From positions 62,001 to 126,000 of the forward strand of contig CCNA01000060.1 in NCBI GenBank assembly GCA_000824805.1: a DNA stretch of 64,000 nucleotides, in the 5' to 3' direction. A program made the position numbers and the translations under genes. Positions within the stretch are counted from its first letter, which is position 1. Each line of letters begins with the position of its first letter. Shown here piece by piece: positions 32,696-40,732 of the stretch. The notes beneath the pieces were generated by a model. That model was not told the origin of the DNA and searched no databases. It saw only the letters and a list, made by a program, of their open reading frames with translations. The DNA is from Mesorhizobium sp. SOD10. Lineage in GTDB: Bacteria > Pseudomonadota > Alphaproteobacteria > Rhizobiales > Rhizobiaceae.

Positions 32696-33427
32696 ATGAC
32701 GAAGCAGGACATCGAGATCAAGACCCAGGACGGCACGGCGAAGGCACGGCTGTTTCGTCCAGCCGCGCCGGCCAAGGCCGGCATCATCCTTTACATGGAT
32801 ATTTTCGGTCCGCGTCCGGCGCTCGACCAGATGGCCGAGCGCCTCGCGGAGCATGGCTATGCCGTGCTGGTGCCCGATCTCTTCTACCGCTATGCGCCCT
32901 ATGGCCCGTTCGATCCCAAAACCGCCTTTGCCGAGGAAAAGACCAAGGCCCTGCTGTTGATGCTGAGCGGCGGCACGACGCAGGGCATGACAGTCCGCGA
33001 CGGCAGCGCCTTCCTCGATGCGCTGGCCGCCGAGGGTATCGCTGGACCTGTCGGCGTCGTCGGCTACTGCATGGGTGGCGCGCGGGCGCTGAACGCGGCG
33101 GCGAGCTATCCCGACCGGATCGTTGCCGCGGCGAGCTTTCATGGCGGCAATCTCGCCAGCGATGCGGCCGACAGCCCGCACCGCAAGGCGGCCTCGATCA
33201 AGGCGCGCGTCTATGTCGGCGTCGCCGGCGTCGACAGCAGCTTCCCGCCGGAGCAGTCGGCGCGGCTGGCGGAGGCGCTCAGGGTGGCAGAGGTCGACCA
33301 CGTCATCGAGAACTATGTCGGCGTCGGCCATGGCTGGTGCGTCAAGGACCATAGCGCCTATGATGAGGCGGGCGCGGAGAGGCATTGGAAGCGGCTGACG
33401 ACGTTCTTCAAGGAGACGCTCGGCTAG
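32696..33427 (+). CDS. Dienelactone hydrolase family protein
   Basis: The 243-residue alpha/beta hydrolase has the dienelactone hydrolase nucleophile Cys125 in Gly-Tyr-Cys-Met-Gly-Gly, an acid near residue 180 (Val-Ala-Gly-Val-Asp), and His near 212 in Val-Gly-His-Gly-Trp. These enzymes hydrolyse lactones or related esters. No catechol pathway genes are visible, so the substrate is open. It is the third plus-strand gene after mttB and the Fe-S protein, with about 100-base gaps. Confidence 0.9.
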   Translation: MTKQDIEIKTQDGTAKARLFRPAAPAKAGIILYMDIFGPRPALDQMAERLAEHGYAVLVPDLFYRYAPYGPFDPKTAFAEEKTKALLLMLSGGTTQGMTVRDGSAFLDALAAEGIAGPVGVVGYCMGGARALNAAASYPDRIVAAASFHGGNLASDAADSPHRKAASIKARVYVGVAGVDSSFPPEQSARLAEALRVAEVDHVIENYVGVGHGWCVKDHSAYDEAGAERHWKRLTTFFKETLG

Positions 33428-33484
33428 CCATCTCTCGCAGATCGCGGAGCGCCGTGCAGCGCGAGCCTTCGAATGTTCGCGCCG

Positions 33485-33535
33485 CCCCTCATCCGCCCTT
33501 CGGGCACCTTCTCCCCGCGAGCGGGGAGAAGGAAA
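33485..33535 (+). repeat. Common rhizobial double-hairpin palindromic repeat
   Basis: CCCTCATCCGCCCTTCGGGCACC followed by TTCTCCCCGCGAGCGGGGAGAAGG carries two stems: GCCCTTCGGGC and CTCCCC-GCGA-GGGGAG. This REP-like element is very widespread in rhizobial intergenic regions (established). It sits between the hydrolase and sigma factor genes. Confidence 0.85.
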
Positions 33536-33602
33536 AGTGCCTCCCACAAAAAATCTTTTCATCACCCCAAGGATCGGTCATTAGCCTTCGTCCAACAGGC
33601 AA

Positions 33603-34166
33603 ATGACGGCGATGATGCTGGACGACAGCGAAGCCTCCGATGCCGAATTGATCGGGCTGGCGAGGGGCGGAGACAGGGGGGCTTTCGGCAAACTGGTCGA
33701 AAGGCACTATGGCTTCGTCTATCGCGCCGCCTACCGCTGGTGCGGCCGCAAGGCCGACGCGGAGGACATCGCCCAGGATGTCTGCGTGCGGCTTGGCCGC
33801 GCGATCCGGGACTATCAGGGGAACGGCGCCTTCACTACATGGCTCTACGCCATGACGCTGAACGCCGCGCGCGACATGATGCGCAAGCGGGCGCGCGACA
33901 CCGCCAAGACCGACGCCTATGGCGCCTATGTGACGATCGCGGGCAATGCGTCGGCGGAGAGCGACGATCCGACCGAGGCGCTGTGGGAGACAGTGCGAAT
34001 GCTACCCGACAAGCAGCGCGACGCGGTGCTGCTCGTCTATGGCGAAGGTCTCAACCACGCGGCGGCGGCGGAGGTGATGGCGATCTCGGAAGCGACGGTT
34101 TCCTGGCACATCCATGAAGCGAAGAAACGGCTGAAGATGCTGATGCGCTCAGCCGGGGAAGTGTGA
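33603..34166 (+). CDS. ECF-type RNA polymerase sigma factor
   Basis: The 187-residue protein has sigma region 2 (residues 26-95: Phe-Gly-Lys-Leu-Val-Glu, Asp-Ala-Glu-Asp-Ile-Ala-Gln-Asp) and region 4 (about 125-180: Leu-Pro-Asp-Lys-Gln-Arg-Asp-Ala-Val-Leu-Leu-Val-Tyr, then Ile-Ser-Glu-Ala-Thr-Val-Ser-Trp-His). It belongs to the small ECF group. The stop overlaps the next gene start (GTGA), so the VWA protein is probably its partner or anti-sigma factor. Confidence 0.93.
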   Translation: MTAMMLDDSEASDAELIGLARGGDRGAFGKLVERHYGFVYRAAYRWCGRKADAEDIAQDVCVRLGRAIRDYQGNGAFTTWLYAMTLNAARDMMRKRARDTAKTDAYGAYVTIAGNASAESDDPTEALWETVRMLPDKQRDAVLLVYGEGLNHAAAAEVMAISEATVSWHIHEAKKRLKMLMRSAGEV

Positions 34167-36352
34167 CCATGGTCGACGACAACGAACTCGAAAGGCTGCG
34201 CGACATCGCGGTACCGGCGCCGGGCGGCGAGGCGAAGGCGCGCGCGCTCAATGCCGCGATGCAGGCCTTCGATATGGACGAAAAAATTTCGACCGCCTCC
34301 AAAGGAACGTCCGCAGGTCTTCGTCTCACGGAGCGAGCACAAAAGCTCTGGAGAGACATCATGCAACGGAAACTCATTGCCACGCCGGCCATCACCGCGC
34401 TGGTCGCGCTGCCTATTGCCGGATATGCCGCTTTCGAGATGCTGAAGGAACAGCCGCCGGTCATTGGGGGCAATAACGGCAAGGTCACCGAGACGCTTGT
34501 GGACAAGCCGGTGGCGCAGAAGCCCGCACCGGAGCAACCGGCGATCAACGAGCCGCTGGCGGCTACGCCGGCGGAGGAGAAGAAGTCCGTCGCGGACACA
34601 GAGACGCGCGCCAATTCACAAATGGCGCCGGCAGCGCCGAAGCCGGCGGCCGAGGTCGACAGCCTGCTCAAGCAGGAAGCGACGCCCGAGGCTTTGCCCG
34701 CGCCTGCGGAAAGCGGTCAGCTCGCGGCCGGCGGCAAGGCCGGTTCGTCGGGCAGGGTGATGATGCAGCTTTCGCCGTCGTCAAAAGATGAAGCCGTGAG
34801 GACCGATCAGCCGCCGGCAGGGGTAGCTGCCGCTATTCCGGCGTCTCCCCCGGCAATGGCCAATTCCAAGCTCATGGTACAGCCCGCGCCCCTGCCGGCC
34901 GACCAGATGCAGCCGCAGGAGGAAAACCGCGACCGCATCGAGACGTTCAAGACCAATCCGGTGCATGAAACGGCGCAGGATCCGGTCTCGACCTTCTCGA
35001 TCGATGTCGACACGGCTTCCTATTCCTTCGTGCGGCGCTCGCTGAAGGAAGGCAGCCTGCCCGACCCGGACACGGTCCGCGTCGAGGAGATGATCAACTA
35101 CTTCCCCTATGACTGGAAAGGACCGGAATCGGCTTCAACGCCGTTCAACTCGACCGTCACCGTCATGCCGACGCCGTGGAACGAGCACACCAAGCTCATG
35201 CATGTCGCGATCAAGGGTTTCGACGTCAAGCAGGCCGAGCAGCCGAAGGCCAACCTGGTCTTCCTGATCGACGTCTCGGGTTCAATGGACGAGCCGGACA
35301 AGCTGCCGTTGCTCAAATCCGCCTTCCGGCTCCTGGTGAACAAGCTGAAGGCAGACGACACCGTCTCCATCGTCACCTATGCCGGCAATGCCGGCACGGT
35401 GCTGATGCCGACCAAGGCGTCGGAAAAGCAGAAAATCCTTGCGGCCATCGACAATCTCGAACCTGGCGGCTCGACGGCCGGCGAGGAAGGCATCCGCGAA
35501 GCCTACAAGCTTGCCCAGCAGTCCTTCGTCAAAGACGGCGTCAACCGCGTGATGCTTGCCACCGACGGCGACTTCAATGTCGGCCAGACCGATGACGACG
35601 ACCTCAAGCGGCTGATCGAGAAGGAGCGCAAGACAGGCGTGTTCCTCTCGGTGTTCGGCTTCGGCCGCGGCAATCTGAACGACCAGATGATGCAGACCAT
35701 CGCCCAGAACGGCAATGGCACGGCGGCCTATATCGACACGCTCGCCGAGGCCGAGAAGGTGCTGGTCGAGGATGCCTCCTCGACGCTGTTCACCATTGCC
35801 AAGGACGTCAAGATCCAGGTCGAGTTCAACCCGGCCAAGGTCTCGGAGTATCGTCTCGTCGGTTATGAGACCCGGGCCTTGAAGCGTGAGGATTTCAACA
35901 ATGACCGCGTCGATGCCGGCGATATCGGTTCGGGCCATTCGGTGACGGCGGTCTATGAGATCACGCCGAAGGGGAGCGGCGGGGAGCAGGTCGATCCGCT
36001 GCGCTACGGCCAGGCGAAGGTCGACAATGGCGGCGTCGCCAATGCCGACGAATATGCCTTCGTCAAGATCCGCTACAAGCTGCCGAACGAAAATGTCTCG
36101 AAGCTGATCACCACGCCGGTGACCGCCGCCAACGAGGTGTCATCCTTCGACGCGGCCGGCGCCGACCAGCGTTTCTCGGTCGCGGTGGCGGCCTTCGGGC
36201 AGAAGCTGCGCGACGAGGACCAGACGGCGAATTTCGGCTACGACCGGATCGCGGAGATCGCCAATGCCGCGCGCGGCGCCGATCCGTTCGGCTACAGGGC
36301 GGAATTCCTTTCGCTGGTACGCCTGGCCTCATCGCTGGACAGCAACAAATAG
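34163..36352 (+). CDS. Membrane-anchored VWA/YfbK-like protein, possible anti-sigma partner
   Basis: The 729-residue protein has a cytoplasmic N-terminus (about 70 residues), one membrane segment at residues 73-94, and a Pro/Ala/Glu-rich linker to about 265. A conserved N-terminal region follows (Phe-Ser-Ile-Asp-Val-Asp-Thr-Ala-Ser-Tyr near 280), then a von Willebrand A domain with MIDAS Asp-x-Ser-x-Ser at about residue 370 and a DUF3520 C-terminus. The start is GTG at 34163, overlapping the sigma factor stop. ATG at 34169 is an alternative. In ECF operons the membrane protein with a small cytoplasmic tip often binds the sigma factor, so this may sense envelope state (inference). Confidence 0.85.
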   Translation: MTMVDDNELERLRDIAVPAPGGEAKARALNAAMQAFDMDEKISTASKGTSAGLRLTERAQKLWRDIMQRKLIATPAITALVALPIAGYAAFEMLKEQPPVIGGNNGKVTETLVDKPVAQKPAPEQPAINEPLAATPAEEKKSVADTETRANSQMAPAAPKPAAEVDSLLKQEATPEALPAPAESGQLAAGGKAGSSGRVMMQLSPSSKDEAVRTDQPPAGVAAAIPASPPAMANSKLMVQPAPLPADQMQPQEENRDRIETFKTNPVHETAQDPVSTFSIDVDTASYSFVRRSLKEGSLPDPDTVRVEEMINYFPYDWKGPESASTPFNSTVTVMPTPWNEHTKLMHVAIKGFDVKQAEQPKANLVFLIDVSGSMDEPDKLPLLKSAFRLLVNKLKADDTVSIVTYAGNAGTVLMPTKASEKQKILAAIDNLEPGGSTAGEEGIREAYKLAQQSFVKDGVNRVMLATDGDFNVGQTDDDDLKRLIEKERKTGVFLSVFGFGRGNLNDQMMQTIAQNGNGTAAYIDTLAEAEKVLVEDASSTLFTIAKDVKIQVEFNPAKVSEYRLVGYETRALKREDFNNDRVDAGDIGSGHSVTAVYEITPKGSGGEQVDPLRYGQAKVDNGGVANADEYAFVKIRYKLPNENVSKLITTPVTAANEVSSFDAAGADQRFSVAVAAFGQKLRDEDQTANFGYDRIAEIANAARGADPFGYRAEFLSLVRLASSLDSNK

Positions 36353-36375
36353 AGCGTTGTGACCTCCAACGATAA

Positions 36376-36399
36376 GCCGGCGGGAGAAATCCTGCCGGC
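36376..36399 (+). terminator. Hairpin after the VWA gene
   Basis: GCCGGCGGG and CCTGCCGGC pair over eight of nine bases with a six-base loop, 24 bases after the VWA stop. No good T run follows, so termination is uncertain. Confidence 0.4.
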
Positions 36400-36492
36400 C
36401 CTCTTGCAATCGTTAAATTGCGCGGCTTTTCCGGAACCTCGCCGCAACGAGCTTCTGTTAGTCAGCGCTGATAGAATTTTGAGGGATCAGCA

Positions 36493-36765
36493 GTGCATAT
36501 CACGACAATCGGCAATGCGAACGCAACGGCAACCAGTGCGCCGGTGCGGGGATCGTCCGCGGCTTCGGTGGAATCCGCGCGCATCAGGAGCGATGTCGAT
36601 GCGGCTCGCAACACGGCGCTTTCGGCGCTCAACAACGACCGGTTTCGCGCGATGCTGGAGCAGATCAGCGATCCGGGCACATCGGGTGCGCTGGCGACGA
36701 TGAGCGCCGAGAACGTCGTCGATTTCAATACGGCGCTGTCGCGCTACGCCGAAAACAGCAAATAA
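36493..36765 (+). CDS. Hypothetical protein, 90 residues
   Basis: The product starts with GTG, preceded by GAGGGA. It is Ala/Ser/Asn-rich, has no Cys and no membrane segment, and seems helical in its second half. It ends just before the convergent bmt gene. The GTG start is family-free, so coding status rests on the ribosome site and base composition. No function known. Confidence 0.5.
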   Translation: MHITTIGNANATATSAPVRGSSAASVESARIRSDVDAARNTALSALNNDRFRAMLEQISDPGTSGALATMSAENVVDFNTALSRYAENSK

Positions 36766-36774
36766 GCAGGCCTG

Positions 36775-37791
36775 TCAGGCGCGGCTGCGCCTGCGCTCGC
36801 GCCGGCCTTCGCCCACATCGCCGGCGCTTGCCGTCTTGTTGCGCATCGGGCCGATGCGTTCGACGATCGTCTCGATGGTCGGGCGCTCAGCCTTGGTGTG
36901 GCCGTCGAGCGCCTTGCGCATGGCGGCGAGGTGGGCGAACGAGGTACCGCAGCAGCCGCCGACGATCTTGGCGCCGGCATCGACCGCCAGACGCACATAA
37001 TCGGACATCAGCTCCGGGGTGCCGGAATAGTGGATCTCGCTGCCGCGGAATTCCGGAATGCCGCAATTGCCCTTGACGATCACGGTCGCCTCCGGCTTCG
37101 CCTCGGTCATGTCGAGCAGCGAGGCGAGGATATCGGAAGCGCCGACGCCGCAATTGGCGCCGACGCCGAGCGGGGCCTGCGACAGACCGTCGGCGACGGC
37201 GTGGATGTCCTTCGGCAGCAGGCCCATCATGGTGCGGCCGGCTGTGTCGAACGAACCGGTATAGGTATAGGGCAGGCCGATGCGGATAGCGGCCTCGGCC
37301 GCGGCGCGGATTTCGTCGGGCGCCGACATCGTCTCGATCCAGGCGACTTCGGCGCCACCGGCTTTGAGACCCTCGATCTGCTCGGCGAAGGCATCGACGG
37401 CGTCGTCATAGGTCAGCGCCCCGAGCGGCACCAACAACTCGCCGGTCGGGCCGACAGAGCCGGCGACGATGACCTTGCGGCCGGCCTCGTCGGCAACGGA
37501 ACGGGCAATCTCAGCGGCGCGCTTGTTCAGCTCGTGCACGCGGTCCTGCGCATGATGCAGCTTCAGCCTGTGGCGGGTGCCGCCGAAGGAGTTGGTGAGA
37601 ATGATATCGGCGCCGGCATCGACGAAATTCTGATGCAGGCTGGCAATGGTCTCGGGCGCCGTCTCGTTGAGCAGCTCGGGCGCCTCGCCGGCCGGCAGGC
37701 CCATCGCAAACAGATTGGTGCCGGTGGCGCCGTCGGCCAGGAGCACGCCCTTTTCGGCCAGCAGTGCGTCGATCGGGTTGGTCGCGGTCAT
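36775..37791 (-). CDS. bmt: Betaine-homocysteine S-methyltransferase (Bmt)
   Basis: The 338-residue TIM-barrel protein of the Pfam homocysteine S-methyltransferase family has the zinc ligands in Gly-Gly-Cys-Cys-Gly-Thr near residue 280, and an earlier Cys in Ala-Asn-Cys-Gly-Val near 211. Rhizobial Bmt moves a methyl from glycine betaine to homocysteine, giving dimethylglycine and methionine (established in Sinorhizobium). MetH-type or S-methylmethionine acceptors remain possible. The last 12 residues are Arg-rich, as in other proteins of this window's methyl system. A palindromic operator related to that before the MtgA-like gene lies 33 bases upstream. Confidence 0.85.
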   Translation of the reverse strand: MTATNPIDALLAEKGVLLADGATGTNLFAMGLPAGEAPELLNETAPETIASLHQNFVDAGADIILTNSFGGTRHRLKLHHAQDRVHELNKRAAEIARSVADEAGRKVIVAGSVGPTGELLVPLGALTYDDAVDAFAEQIEGLKAGGAEVAWIETMSAPDEIRAAAEAAIRIGLPYTYTGSFDTAGRTMMGLLPKDIHAVADGLSQAPLGVGANCGVGASDILASLLDMTEAKPEATVIVKGNCGIPEFRGSEIHYSGTPELMSDYVRLAVDAGAKIVGGCCGTSFAHLAAMRKALDGHTKAERPTIETIVERIGPMRNKTASAGDVGEGRRERRRSRA

Positions 37792-37823
37792 GGCGGTAGC
37801 TTTCGTGTTCGAAGTCGAATAAC

Positions 37824-37845
37824 GATATAAAGAAGTCTTTATGTC
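37824..37845. promoter_or_regulatory. SahR/ArsR-like operator upstream of bmt
   Basis: Arms GATATAAAGA and TCTTTATGTC form an inverted repeat with one mismatch across a two-base centre. It is the same pattern as the perfect element at 23627-23648. It lies 33 bases before the bmt start, where it would overlap the promoter. Confidence 0.75.
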
Positions 37846-37874
37846 TAGTCAACGAGTTTGCGGCCTGAAAGGCT

Positions 37875-38477
37875 TCACGAAACCGGAGTGATTTCGACCT
37901 CGATCTCGGTGCAGACGCCGCCATTGGTCGGGTGGTGATCGACCGAGCAGGCGGTGACGACAAGCAGGAGGTCCTGTTCGGCGCGCAACGTGACGTAACC
38001 GCCCGGCGGATTGATCGAGGCTTCGACGACGAGCGTTCCGTCCGGCTGCGGCAAGGAGTTCTGGAAGAGGTCGACCGGGTCGGGCGCGAAGGGCAGGTCG
38101 ATGCCTTCCGCGGCGAGCGCCGTCATCAGATTGTCGCGGCAATTCGGGTGGCCGGGCAGGCCGGCACGTTCATAGAGCGCGCCGTCGCAGGCCGGGTAGA
38201 GCATGTCGTGCGGTCCGGGCGAGGCGTCCTCGATCAGCGTCAGCATGATCCTGCCGGCGGCGCTGTAGAAATGATCGCCGGGTTTCGGAAACAGCCGCTC
38301 GGTGATGTCGCGTGTTTGTGACGTGCTCAACCAGTCGAGCCTGCCTTCGGTCGAGAAGGCCCAGAGGTCGGAGACCTGCTGGCCCTTGGGATCGATGATG
38401 CGGATCAGATCGCCGCGCCCGACGCGCATGGAGCGGCCCGACTGCGGAGGGACAATGACGTGACGCGGTTCTTGCAT
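37875..38477 (-). CDS. DUF1989 (urea carboxylase-associated) protein
   Basis: The 200-residue protein has the DUF1989 features: Ile-Ile-Asp-Pro-Lys-Gly-Gln-Gln-Val-Ser-Asp-Leu near residue 28, and Cys-Arg-Asp-Asn-Leu near 112. A Cys-Ser-Val-Asp-His-His near the end could form a metal site. Relatives sit beside urea carboxylase/allophanate hydrolase, but no urea gene is here. The ATG at 38477 is chosen because the longer frame has a poor N-terminus. It is co-oriented with the XRE regulator gene just upstream and the bmt gene downstream. Function unknown. Confidence 0.82.
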   Translation of the reverse strand: MQEPRHVIVPPQSGRSMRVGRGDLIRIIDPKGQQVSDLWAFSTEGRLDWLSTSQTRDITERLFPKPGDHFYSAAGRIMLTLIEDASPGPHDMLYPACDGALYERAGLPGHPNCRDNLMTALAAEGIDLPFAPDPVDLFQNSLPQPDGTLVVEASINPPGGYVTLRAEQDLLLVVTACSVDHHPTNGGVCTEIEVEITPVS

Positions 38478-38545
38478 GGATTTACCTGAAGCGATGACCG
38501 GCAGCCGGATGGTGGCCGACGTCAGTATGCTATCGATGCCGGCAA

Positions 38546-39403
38546 TCAAACAGAACCTGACGGGAAGGACATTGCGGCCAGCTTCTGCGTGAAGCTTGCC
38601 GCCTCATGTGCGTTGATGTCGGCGGCGCGGATCAGATTGTCGAAATGGCTGGTGAGGGTGCGGATCGGCTGGGTGGCGCTCAGCACGATATACATGTCGC
38701 CGACATAGATCGCGGCGCGATAGGGGCCGAAGATCGTATAGGGGATCGAATAGCGCATGCGGCCGTCATAAAGGAAGAGCCGGAACGTCGGGTAAAGGTC
38801 GTCGAGCAGGGCTGCCATGTGCAGCAATTGCTTGCGTCTTTCGGCTTCCGGGAAACGATCCCAGACGCCCAGGCCGCGCGCGAAAATCTCCAGCGTGTGG
38901 CGCGGCATGCAGACCTCCATGTCGGTCTCCGGACGCCTTGTGTAGTCGATACGGTATTGCGTCTCGCCGGCCTGCGCCTCGCGGTTCTTGTTGGCGATGC
39001 CGGCCTCGTAGTCGATCAGCGCCTCGGTGCGCAAAAGATCGGGAATGCCGGCCGGCACATAGCGAATCTTGGTGCCGGCGGCTTCGGCGTGCCATTTGGC
39101 GAGCAGCGTTCGGTCGAAGCCGTCCGGCGCCTCCTCGATCTCCAGGCTTTCGCGGATTTCGCCGGTGACGCCTTCGTCATGGCTGAGGCCAAGCAGCCAG
39201 TCGAGCGAGACCTTGAACTCCGCGGCGATGTTGAGAAGCGTCTCGGCACGGGGGAGGCGCGTCGAGGCGCCGGACAGCAGTTGCGAGAGCGCCGAGCGGT
39301 CGATGCCCACGGCTGTTGCGAAGGCCGACTGATTCAGATCGGACCTTGTCAAGAGCAATTTCAGCCGCTCCCGGAAGATCGTCGACAGATCGCGCTTGTC
39401 CAT
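38546..39403 (-). CDS. XRE-family transcriptional regulator
   Basis: The 285-residue protein has an N-terminal Cro/CI helix-turn-helix (residues 12-68: Asn-Gln-Ser-Ala-Phe-Ala-Thr-Ala-Val-Gly, then Arg-Ser-Ala-Leu-Ser-Gln-Leu-Leu-Ser-Gly) and a long C-terminal domain with aromatic and basic residues that may sense a ligand. The ATG at 39403 is favoured over 39484, as the extra residues lie before the fold and are Arg-rich. Immediately downstream are DUF1989 and bmt genes. It may regulate them, but bmt has its own operator. Confidence 0.88.
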   Translation of the reverse strand: MDKRDLSTIFRERLKLLLTRSDLNQSAFATAVGIDRSALSQLLSGASTRLPRAETLLNIAAEFKVSLDWLLGLSHDEGVTGEIRESLEIEEAPDGFDRTLLAKWHAEAAGTKIRYVPAGIPDLLRTEALIDYEAGIANKNREAQAGETQYRIDYTRRPETDMEVCMPRHTLEIFARGLGVWDRFPEAERRKQLLHMAALLDDLYPTFRLFLYDGRMRYSIPYTIFGPYRAAIYVGDMYIVLSATQPIRTLTSHFDNLIRAADINAHEAASFTQKLAAMSFPSGSV

Positions 39404-39621
39404 CAGGCCGCTCCTGCTTGCGGGAGGATAAATTTTGCGCCGGAGCCGATCTGAACGCGGCGCAGGGCGGAAATGAATCCCCATATTTGTTTACAATGCG
39501 TAACATCTGCCGCCAAAAATGCGCAATCGCAACAGTTTGTGCGCATTGTCGCGTTGATGTAACGGCAGGCTCCTGACACAATGCTGTCAGGAATCGAATT
39601 GGTTCCGGCGACTGGAAGGCA

Positions 39622-40656
39622 GTGGTCGATAGCATGGCAAGCATGAATACCGGCATGAGCAAGAGACGAAGCAGTGCACAGGCAATCGAATGGCCGACGG
39701 TATTCCTCGCACTCTTCTGCTACGGCGCATGGTTCGCAATCGGCTTCCTGCTCTGGCCATCCCATCCTTTGATCGCGTTGATCGCGCTGGGCTTGATCCT
39801 GGCACTCCAATCCTCGCTGATGCATGAGGTGCTGCATGGTCATCCGACCCGCAGCGCCAGGATCAACGAAGTCTTCGTCTTCCTGCCGATCGGGCTGGTC
39901 TGGCCGTTCCGGCGTTTCAAGGCCATCCACCTTCGCCACCATGCCGATGAGCGGCTGACCGATCCGCTGGACGACCCCGAGAGCTATTACCAGGCGCTCT
40001 GGATGCATGAGGAACTGCCGCCGGCGATGAAGTTCCTGCTCAAGATCAACAACACCATGGCCGGCCGCTTCATCCTCGGACCATGGCTGTCCTCGGTCGG
40101 CTTTTTCATCGACGACGCCAAGCAGATCGCCGCCGGCGACAGGGCGATCCGCAAGGCTTGGCTGCTCCATGCCATCGGCATTGTCGTCGTGACGCCGATC
40201 GTCACCTTCGGCTTCGGCATCCCGCTCTGGCTCTATGTGCTGGTGCCCGTCTGGCTCGGACAGTCGCTGATTTCGGTGCGCACCTATGCCGAGCATCAGT
40301 GGTCCGAGCATCCGGAAGGCCGCACCATCATCGTCGAACGCTCGCCGCTGTCCTTCCTGTTCCTCAACAACAACCTGCATTTCGTGCATCACAAGAGCCC
40401 GACGGTCGCCTGGTACAGATTGCCCAAGCTCTTTCGCGACCGGCGCGAAGAATGGCTGCGGATGAACAACGGCTATGTCTATCCGAACTATCTGGCGCTG
40501 ATCAAATCCTATGCCTTCAAGGCCAAGGAGCCGGTCATCCATCCGGTGCTGCGTCGCGCGCCGGAGCCGGGCCGCGCCTTCAAGCCGCGTGTCAGGGCGC
40601 GCAATGTCAGCGGGCTTGGCACGGCGCCAGTTCCCGCCGAGCCGCCGAAAGAGTAA
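39622..40656 (+). CDS. Fatty acid desaturase family membrane protein
   Basis: The protein of about 344 residues has the three di-iron histidine boxes: His68-x3-His72-x-His74, His103-x2-His106-His107, and His253-x2-His256-His257, with about four membrane segments. It acts on a lipid or carotenoid-like substrate in the inner membrane. Start is uncertain: GTG at 39622 has GGAAGG close by, while ATG at 39634 is an alternative. The 217-base gap before it (39404-39621) holds the promoters of both divergent genes. A soluble or membrane electron donor gene is not adjacent. The last 30 residues are Arg/Pro-rich. Confidence 0.87.
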   Translation: MVDSMASMNTGMSKRRSSAQAIEWPTVFLALFCYGAWFAIGFLLWPSHPLIALIALGLILALQSSLMHEVLHGHPTRSARINEVFVFLPIGLVWPFRRFKAIHLRHHADERLTDPLDDPESYYQALWMHEELPPAMKFLLKINNTMAGRFILGPWLSSVGFFIDDAKQIAAGDRAIRKAWLLHAIGIVVVTPIVTFGFGIPLWLYVLVPVWLGQSLISVRTYAEHQWSEHPEGRTIIVERSPLSFLFLNNNLHFVHHKSPTVAWYRLPKLFRDRREEWLRMNNGYVYPNYLALIKSYAFKAKEPVIHPVLRRAPEPGRAFKPRVRARNVSGLGTAPVPAEPPKE

Positions 40657-40732
40657 TTTCGACTTTCCGCGCGGGCTTTTTCGCGGCGGAACGCAGGCGC
40701 CGAAGGTCGCCTGTCTGTGAAAGCTGTTCGAC

